A DNA stretch of 64,000 nucleotides from Ogataea parapolymorpha DL-1 (Eukaryota > Ascomycota > Pichiomycetes > Pichiales > Pichiaceae). The translations under genes were made by a program, and so were the position numbers. Shown here piece after piece: positions 57,339 to 64,000 of this stretch (position 1 is its first letter; each line of letters starts with the position of its first letter). The notes under the pieces were generated by a model. It did no database searches. It was not told where the DNA came from and worked only from the letters and a program-made list of their open reading frames with translations. The DNA lies in assembly GCF_000187245.1 (NCBI RefSeq), contig NC_027861.1, forward strand, positions 1,178,001-1,242,000, written 5' to 3'.

Positions 57339-58025
57339 CAGGTTGTACAATAAATTTCTGTATATTATTCATCTAAGTAGTGGATTCTGGCCAAGAAGCA
57401 GCACAGCCCGAGATTAGTAAATCCGCGGATTGTAGTAGGTAGCAACTTGACCATGGTGGAACGGGAGACATTTGCGCAGAAACCGACCGCCGATGGTTGG
57501 GCTCAGCGACAAATGAGGTGAAGTGGGTAATTAGCGACAAAAAGTACAAGATGCAGGTATGCTCGGACGAGAAAATGCCAGGCCACTAAAGTTGCAAGTT
57601 CTAAAGAGCTACATGTTGCTACTGAAAGCGAGAATCGCACAAGAAATCTTGTCTGTCCACTCCGGCTTCTCTCCCAAACCAGTTCCACAAATAAGGGGGA
57701 AGCATATTAAGTGCTCGGATAAATAAAAAAAGAACGCTTATAGATTAGTACGGAACCTCCATATTTTAGTCACGTTGTAAATGCCGCACATCAACTGATC
57801 GATCGTTCTGGCAACAGAACTAATAGTAGTACGCTGCACAGATGCATAGATTCTGATTTCTTTACGTTGTTATGCAGCTTATATCCGATTATTAATTTAT
57901 CTGCTCGGTTTCGGTATATTCTATGTAAGCCGACCGAGGGGTTTTTAGTCAGACATAAATATGGTCCAAAGTGCACCACAACCCACCACAAAAACGCTTA
58001 CAAGGCTCCACAGATACAATTGACC
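57339..58025. other. Intergenic region, divergent promoters of TGL1-like gene and Zn2Cys6 regulator
   Basis: 687 bp, the second-longest gap in the window. A perfect 12-bp palindrome AATCCGCGGATT lies at 57420-57431 with an abutting CCG/CGG pair, the kind of site zinc-cluster factors use. No tRNA or coding sequence was seen. The part from 57867 stays open in frame with the regulator but has no ATG before 58026. Confidence 0.45.
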
Positions 58026-59291
58026 ATGCCTCTATCGTCCACGTTGTCGTCGCCTGACCGGTACGGCGACAGAAAAGCCCAGCAGCAGAAGAAGAAGAGA
58101 GTCGGCAAGGCTTGTGATTCCTGCAGACTCAAGAAGACCAAATGTTCTGGCAAACAGCCTTGCGAGAAGTGTCAAGCTGATAACAAGATCTGCATTTATA
58201 CTGAGCGTAAGAAAAGCAGGGATAAAAGCTACTCCTACGATTATGTGGAACTGATCGAAAAGAGACTGCGCATAGTTAACAAGGCTCTGATTAATCTCTC
58301 GGAAATGGTGAAGCTCAATAAAACCGCAGAGTTGCAACAATTTGCGCAAAATATCACATACAACGAATACGACGAGGGTGTTCCAATCTCCATCAACCAG
58401 GCCATTTCGCTGCTCGTTGACAAGTCGGACGTTGTAGACCATTCTGACAGCGAGACGAATCCCGAGCAATGGCAGGGCCGCATCCCCAAGACCGAGTCTC
58501 AGGACAGCGGTCTTGAAGAGTCTTCGGAGTCAACTGTTCCCCAGCCAGCTCCCAAGAAGGAGGAGCTCGCCGCAGGCTTCATCCCATATTCATCGCCAGA
58601 TTCGCTTACACCAAGATCGGACGATCCGTTTTCGCCTCTACCCCAGAACGACTTCAGCGCGGAATTTATGTTTGAGCAGCAAACAAGTTCGACGCGTCTC
58701 GATGACATCAAAGAGGAAAAGAACGACGATTTCTTCAGTCATATGAGTCCTATGCCTACGAGTCTTATAATGGATGCAGTTCAACCGCCTGTGGAAAACG
58801 AGTCCTACGATAATTACAGTTCGATGACCCCCGCACAGTTTGATATGAGCGGATTTAAATCCGGGGCGGGCTTAGCAGCTGCAGCCGTCAATGGCCTCTT
58901 GGGCCGCTCGCAAGCCTCTGGCTCCGGTTCCGGATTTATGATGTCTGACTTCGATCTTAATTCTCCAGCATCGGTGCTGGCTACCTCGCCCGATTCCATG
59001 TACAACTCCAAGACGGTCATTCCTGCTTCGATGAACCTCTCGCGCAATGACAGCTCGTATTCGTCCTATTTTGGAGAAGACTCCTACATTGATTCTGCAC
59101 ACCCTCCAAGCAATCTGCAGAGATCTGCATCAACAAGGTCCACAGAGAGCGGAAACAGAAAGCACGGAACGTTACATAGAAGCCACCATTCGTACTCGCA
59201 GCACCCTCATCCATACAAGAAGACATCACACTCTGTCGACGGTGCGCTAGTTTCCCCGATACCGAAGGATGAGCTCCTTGGTATAAACTAA
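58026..59291 (+). CDS. Zn2Cys6 transcription factor, Fcr1-like, function unknown
   Basis: A 421-residue regulator with an N-terminal zinc binuclear cluster at residues 30-56 (Cys30, 33, 40, 46, 49, 56; CX2CX6CX5CX2CX6C) preceded by basic QQKKKRVGK. After a linker comes a coiled-coil or dimerisation helix (about 70-110, YVELIEKRLRIVNKALINL). The rest is Ser/Pro/Asp-rich and disordered, with no fungal-specific TF middle homology domain. The cluster plus the following helix recall the Candida Fcr1 family and related yeast factors, but I cannot name an orthologue. Targets are unknown. The ATG at 58026 is the first in frame. Confidence 0.75.
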   Translation: MPLSSTLSSPDRYGDRKAQQQKKKRVGKACDSCRLKKTKCSGKQPCEKCQADNKICIYTERKKSRDKSYSYDYVELIEKRLRIVNKALINLSEMVKLNKTAELQQFAQNITYNEYDEGVPISINQAISLLVDKSDVVDHSDSETNPEQWQGRIPKTESQDSGLEESSESTVPQPAPKKEELAAGFIPYSSPDSLTPRSDDPFSPLPQNDFSAEFMFEQQTSSTRLDDIKEEKNDDFFSHMSPMPTSLIMDAVQPPVENESYDNYSSMTPAQFDMSGFKSGAGLAAAAVNGLLGRSQASGSGSGFMMSDFDLNSPASVLATSPDSMYNSKTVIPASMNLSRNDSSYSSYFGEDSYIDSAHPPSNLQRSASTRSTESGNRKHGTLHRSHHSYSQHPHPYKKTSHSVDGALVSPIPKDELLGIN

Positions 59292-59467
59292 TGTGATGAA
59301 GTTACGAGTTATGAGATTACACACTCCTATATTATTCAATAGATACACTTAGTCAATGATTACTAAAAAATACGTTTCACGTCAGCTGATCGGTTCGGCA
59401 TGCGCGAATATTTTTGCACCTATTTTTTATTAGTTCGCACTGCAGAATTAAATCCGAATCTTTTTTT

Positions 59468-62363
59468 TTAGATCACCGGGTGCTTGTGGTAGCGACGTTT
59501 GCGGAAAAAAGTGTCCAGTCTGTAGACCAGCACGCCAAAGAAGCGAACTAGCGCCAGACAGCACACACACCAAAGCACGAACGTCATGAACCTGTTAGAG
59601 CTCTTACTGTCCACGTTTCTTTTCACCTTGGTGGTGGCAGTAGTGGTGCTAGTGCCCGAGTCTTTGTAATCATTGTAGTCGTCCAGTCCCCCCGTTCGCA
59701 GCACAAGAACCAAAATTATGAAGTTTGACACCAGCCATGCAAGCACCGTGTATGTTCTGCCCAAGGCATAATTCCGTTCCGAAGTTTTCAAGGTGCTTTC
59801 CTTTTTCACCGCCTCAGGCTTGGAAATATTGTTGTTAGCCAGAAGATAGAGCTCGTCGGGGTCCTGCAAAGCCTCTGATAAGATCAGCTCGTTCGAACGC
59901 TCGCTCTTATTAGCCTCTTTCTTGCCCACTTCCTCAACCTTGAGTGCTCCCTTGGTGCCCCAAGAAATATCATGGATGTTGCAGAACGCGAAAACACTCA
60001 ACACATTGATGTACGCCGGGCTCAAAAAAATGTACTGCAGACTGCAACCAAACAGGTGGAAGAACTCGAAAAACAGCAATGACCCTAAAACGTACAGTGC
60101 GTATGTGGACGAGAGTGCCACAGTCAGGTCGCGGAACTTGGAGTTTTCCAAGTAGGCCAGCACCTTGCTTTTCGTAGAGGCTGCGATTTCGCTTTGGATC
60201 GTGTGAACCGACGCGATCGTCAGCATAATCACACAGAAAATCATGTAGGCCATCACTATGGAGAAGAGCAGGAAAGCGAGCTGGTATAATCGTTTGGCAT
60301 CCTTGGGCTTGTTGCCAAACGAAATGATAAACGTGAGCGCCAGAGCTGCAATGTAGAGCCACAGGAACACCACTGCCAGTATGTTGCCAGCCTTGAACCC
60401 CACCGATGTGTCAGCCAGTCCCAAAGTTAATATCCGGAAGACCAGAAAATAAAACGAGATGGACAACCACGAGAGACCAATATTGACGGTCTGGTACACC
60501 ACCTCCACCAGCAGGACGAGCTTGCGGCCAAAGCTGTGTTTCGAACGGACTATCCGGTAGAAATGCATCACCGAGTAGAGCGCAGCGAAGAACGACCCGT
60601 TGAGCCATCTCCGCCGCTGGTTGATGAACTCTGCAATGTTTCCGGGCACGTCGGTGACCCCAAACGCGTCGTGGACATACCGCAGCACGTACGACGCTCC
60701 TTTCTTGGCCACCAGCTCAAAACACAAGATTCTGTCTTCTGCTAGGTACATGTTAGACTCCAGCGTTCCGGCAGGCTTCTCCGTGTTGGTTTTCATATCT
60801 TCTCCATGAAAATACGCTTCCAGAGGGTCTCCTTGCAACGCCTCGTATCTATATGCACTGAAAGCACCGGGAAGAACCGTGACAAAGCCAAATGCCGACT
60901 CCATCGGTTTGTCAAGAATGTTGGATATTTTGTACTCGAAATTCTGTGCGGCAGTGAGTGGATTCAGCACCACGCATTTGAGGTCAGAAGAGGTCCGCAA
61001 GACCCAGCGTCCTAATTTCTGCATCAGCGAGCCCTCATCGTTTGGACTCATCTTTTTTCCAAGCATGGCCCTGATTTCTCCACAGGCCCCTCCAACCTGC
61101 GGGTCCTTGAATGCCTGCCAAAGCTTGTAGATCGAGTCTGGGCCTGGTTCTGTGCCGACGTCCAGCAGACACACAATTTTTGGGTTCAGGTTTGGACACA
61201 AAAAGTTGAACGCCCATCTGTGCGAGTTGATCTTTTGCTTGTTCTGCTCCTTGAGCAAAAACATCATCTGAACAGGCACAGTCTGCTCTGTGACCAACGG
61301 AACTGTAAAACCTTTACCCTCGTCGCCACGGTGGTAGTCGAACTGTCCGATACCAAATGTGGTGGTGTACTCAAACAGATGCGCGTTGACGTCGTCGCCG
61401 TTCACTTTCTCCTGGATCACACCCTCCTGGTAGCATCCTAGCAAAGTGAGCAGAGCCTTGGACCTCTCGTGGATCTTGGAGCGCCCGTCGCTGACTATCA
61501 CCACCACAATTTTTTTTCCACGCGTTTTTGCCAAACGGATGCTCGCTAGAGCGTTTTTCCGGCAAGTTGTACATGGTTTTAATATTTTTGAAAACACCCT
61601 TGAGCGTGCGGCCCAACAGAACTTCGTCCTCGTTGTACATGGTACACACGATCATGAGCTCTGTTTCACGTCTCACTCCATATAGATTCGGCCGCAACGG
61701 GTAGTTCACAATGTCGTGTCTTTTCTCGAGGTCGCCGCTGGTAAAGTCCTTTGGGTCTGCTGTAATGGCATGGTACCTTAAATACGTGAACTCCGTCAGG
61801 TTCTTGGCGTCCTCAAACGGAATGCGGGCAACCAGCTGCTTGGGAACTGGAAAATCAAAACTGTAGTGCTTGTCGTCCAGCAACTGGACCTTGGTGTCAC
61901 CTGAAGTAGCCACATTGAGAGGCTCAATACCATCGTTCTCTGTCTTGTCGAAAAATAGATCCTCAATCACTGGCTCATCCCCATCCCTCATAAAGGACTG
62001 AAACACGGGAAAACTTTGCTGATAAGGCATTGGCGGCACAGAGGGCTGGTAAATCACTGGCCTGGTATATGAGTTGGACGGGAGTTTTTCAGAACCCAGA
62101 AACGAGCTGTTTGATGAGAAACTGGACTGCGTCGCGTCGTAAACATTCGAAGGCGGGCGGAGGATGGAATGGCGCACTGGAGAAGAAACTGTTTCATTGT
62201 ATGAGTCCTGGTAATCGTTCAGATCAAAGGCACTCCTTTGAGCATGGTTCGATGTTTGGTGTATGTCGTCGTCAACCATTTGGACAAATGGGTTATTATG
62301 CAAACTCTGTCCCTCAACAGAGTCATCGTCATCTAATCGAAACGGATTGTCATTCTGAACCAT
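59468..62363 (-). CDS. Chitin synthase (class I/II), frame-shifted in this sequence
   Basis: A family 2 glycosyltransferase that polymerises chitin from UDP-GlcNAc at the plasma membrane. The first frame starts at the ATG at 62363: a disordered N-terminus, then the CHS entry domain ending NEDEVLLGRTLKGVF and NAWKK. The second frame (from about 61516 to 59468) continues VSDGRSK, then the catalytic NMYLAEDRILCFEL and QRRRWLNGS, followed by about seven membrane spans. The break falls in an eight-T run at 61510-61517 (AAAAAAAA on the coding strand). Seven would give one frame of about 964 residues, close to Saccharomyces Chs2 (963). As written, the first frame runs out 45 codons later at 61371. 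A base-call error or a real inactivating indel is possible. Confidence 0.88.
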
Positions 62364-62529
62364 ATCTGTAAAAAGTTGCTAGATAGCTTTGTTACAGATT
62401 AATATATTCTATATTATGATTTTGTATCAGCTGCGCCATGTCTAAAAATAATCTGAAGCGTGATCGCGTGGCTATGCTAGAAAAAAATCCAGAACCGAGA
62501 TCTCGGAGATATTCCAGCCGTCCATGGCT

Positions 62530-64000
62530 TTAGTCGTACTCAATGGAGGAAACCTTCTGTCTGACAATGTCCGAAACGATCTGCGACTCAGTAGCGTAGT
62601 ACCTGACGACGTCGATGTCGTCTCCCTCAAACCCGACCCAGGGACCATCCAGCTGTTCCTTCAACAATGGATATATGTAGCTCTGACATGCCTCCCGCGC
62701 CTCATCAATTGTGCTCCTGCGTTTGCGCAGCACGTGTGCAGAAAGAGCTTCTGGATCTGTATGCGAAGGGCTTGGAGACTCTGATGGAGTGCGCATGACC
62801 ACCGACTTGCGTCCGGACCGTGGTTTGCGGCCAGCCCCATCGGGCGAGCCAAGAAAAGAGCCTAATTCGTCGGAGTCGTCCGTCTCTGCAGACTCACCCG
62901 ACGTTTTTATGGCGTCTAGAGCAATATAGAACAGCAACGGCAAGTAATTGCGGTTGAAGAAGAGTATCACCACAACCGTGGTTGGTAGCAGAGGCACGAC
63001 TAGCGCAGCAAGCACAAACGACTGCTCCAATGCCAGAGTGCCCAGCATTTGCAGCTGGAAAAACAACATCCCCAGACACACTCTGTGGAACACTATGGGC
63101 CACAACTTCCCTGTACTGTGATATGGATGAACCATAGAGTACACAAGCTGATACTTGTAGACGTAATATCCAAGAACGAAGTACACCAGGCCCGAGGTGA
63201 GAATTTTCGTAGAGATCACAGAGTAGATGATGGTAATGATGAAAATGAGCAGATGCTGGGGCAAAATGAGCCCGACCTCAAACATTGCGGGCTTGTAAAA
63301 GAGGTCTCTGTAGCTTCTAGGAGTCTGCCACGAGTGACGCAAAACGTACTCCCAAAAAATATACGCGAGATCTCCTGCCTGAAGCAGCTTGACCGGAAAC
63401 ATAACCAGACCCTGCAGCAAAATCAAATCAATGTAGAACAGTGAGAGACTTTTAATCGATGTTGCCAGCAAAGGCGCAATTTTCGTAGTGTCTGATAACA
63501 AAGCCTTGTAGCTAGACAGAGTACCAAACAGAGTGAACACTAGAAACAAGTTGAAGAAAATGTACATGAAGTTCTTGCGGGTGATTGAAAGATCAACGTC
63601 GCCTTTGGAAACCAGACCTTGCAAATTGGAGAGGAAGGAAATAACGTATGGAAGCGCAATGTTGATCAGCGTAAACAAATAGGTGGGCAAAATACCGGTC
63701 ACAATGGTTCTGAGAATTTCATGCTTGATCAGGTAGTCACCAAATTCGGGCCATATCCTTTTGATAGCGTTAACGTTAAGCAGCGAAGACAAATACCGAA
63801 TAGGTATAATGAGCAAGATGCTAAAAGCGATGATGATTAGCTCAACAATATTCTTTCTAATGAAAACGGATTTCGAGCTGAGATGTAAGTTGTCCCAGTT
63901 GACGTCTAAAGGAGCCGGTGCTAGACAGGTGATGAGTTGGAATGCTTTAGGCGAGAAGACGGCCTGCGCGGCCATCTGAGCGTCGCTGACAGAGTCCATT
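62530..64000 (-). CDS. CSC1: OSCA/Csc1-type osmosensitive cation channel, 5' end outside window
   Basis: The C-terminal 490 or so residues of a DUF221/OSCA/TMEM63 protein; the frame continues past the right edge, so the N-terminus is missing. The first visible part matches the end of the cytosolic PHM7-cyt domain (AQAVFSPKAFQLITCLAPAPLDVNWDNL), then come about nine hydrophobic segments typical of the RSN1_7TM domain, and a cytosolic tail of about 125 residues. The tail has RKPRSGRKSV and SESPSPSH serine-rich stretches. In Saccharomyces Csc1 (782 residues) is a calcium-permeable hyperosmolality-gated channel. Rsn1 and Phm7 are relatives, so the symbol is probable, not certain. The Met codon at 63999-63997 is internal. 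Confidence 0.8.
   Translation of the reverse strand, partial: MDSVSDAQMAAQAVFSPKAFQLITCLAPAPLDVNWDNLHLSSKSVFIRKNIVELIIIAFSILLIIPIRYLSSLLNVNAIKRIWPEFGDYLIKHEILRTIVTGILPTYLFTLINIALPYVISFLSNLQGLVSKGDVDLSITRKNFMYIFFNLFLVFTLFGTLSSYKALLSDTTKIAPLLATSIKSLSLFYIDLILLQGLVMFPVKLLQAGDLAYIFWEYVLRHSWQTPRSYRDLFYKPAMFEVGLILPQHLLIFIITIIYSVISTKILTSGLVYFVLGYYVYKYQLVYSMVHPYHSTGKLWPIVFHRVCLGMLFFQLQMLGTLALEQSFVLAALVVPLLPTTVVVILFFNRNYLPLLFYIALDAIKTSGESAETDDSDELGSFLGSPDGAGRKPRSGRKSVVMRTPSESPSPSHTDPEALSAHVLRKRRSTIDEAREACQSYIYPLLKEQLDGPWVGFEGDDIDVVRYYATESQIVSDIVRQKVSSIEYD

Overview
The window is nuclear DNA of a budding yeast. Genes are mostly intronless, densely packed and placed on both strands, and about 38 protein genes have clear fungal orthologues. 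Their make-up (ATG3, DUR1,2, LRO1, HUT1, a PFA3-type DHHC enzyme, a BMT-type beta-mannosyltransferase candidate, an ERT1 regulator) and the moderate GC content fit a methylotrophic yeast of the Ogataea/Komagataella group. I favour Ogataea, but as inference only. An invariant leucine of ATP synthase beta is encoded by CTG at 13667-13669, so CUG reads as Leu and the CUG-Ser and CUG-Ala clades are unlikely. No tRNA, rRNA, transposon, LTR or CRISPR array was recognised by eye.

Layout. 1-10 kb: a 3'-truncated putative beta-mannosyltransferase, RIB5, SQT1 and PRP46 head to head with a 51-bp promoter, ATG3, PRO3 and ILM1 tail to tail with 1 bp between stops, and a frameshifted MNN10-type gene. 10-20 kb: JHD2, intron-containing ATP2, STE24, a GIY-YIG/DUF1766 protein, MDJ2 whose first exon appears to be only the ATG, HUT1, and a WHI5/NRM1-like cell-cycle repressor. 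20-32 kb: LRO1, MED17, a ketopantoate reductase-like enzyme, MCT1, ERT1, a 57-residue membrane protein, PTH1, an unrecognised mitochondrial-type protein, DST1 and AAT1. 32-46 kb: SDS22, ACP1, BRE1, DUR1,2 with a nitrogen-regulated promoter, UBP1 and HSP90. 46-64 kb: IQG1, PFA3, RPD3, POS5, a TGL1-type steryl ester hydrolase, a Zn2Cys6 regulator, a frameshifted chitin synthase, and a CSC1-type osmosensitive channel running off the right edge.

Themes. Several genes act together. MCT1 and ACP1 belong to mitochondrial type II fatty acid synthesis, with a possible pantothenate-pathway enzyme next to MCT1. BRE1, JHD2, RPD3, MED17 and DST1 all shape transcription by chromatin or elongation. MNN10, the chitin synthase, the BMT candidate and HUT1 serve the cell wall and glycosylation. 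LRO1 and the TGL1-type enzyme make and break neutral lipids. IQG1 and the chitin synthase act at the septum.

Most notable: two cell-wall glycosyltransferase genes each carry a one-base shift in an A/T homopolymer (9482-9487 and 61510-61517); MDJ2 has a probable 34-nt intron directly after its start codon; ATP2 has an intron separating the presequence exon from the enzyme; and the DUR1,2 promoter carries five GATAA elements plus a UIS(ALL)-like box. I found no self-contained, undescribed system. Start sites were chosen by hand at ATG codons supported by homology.
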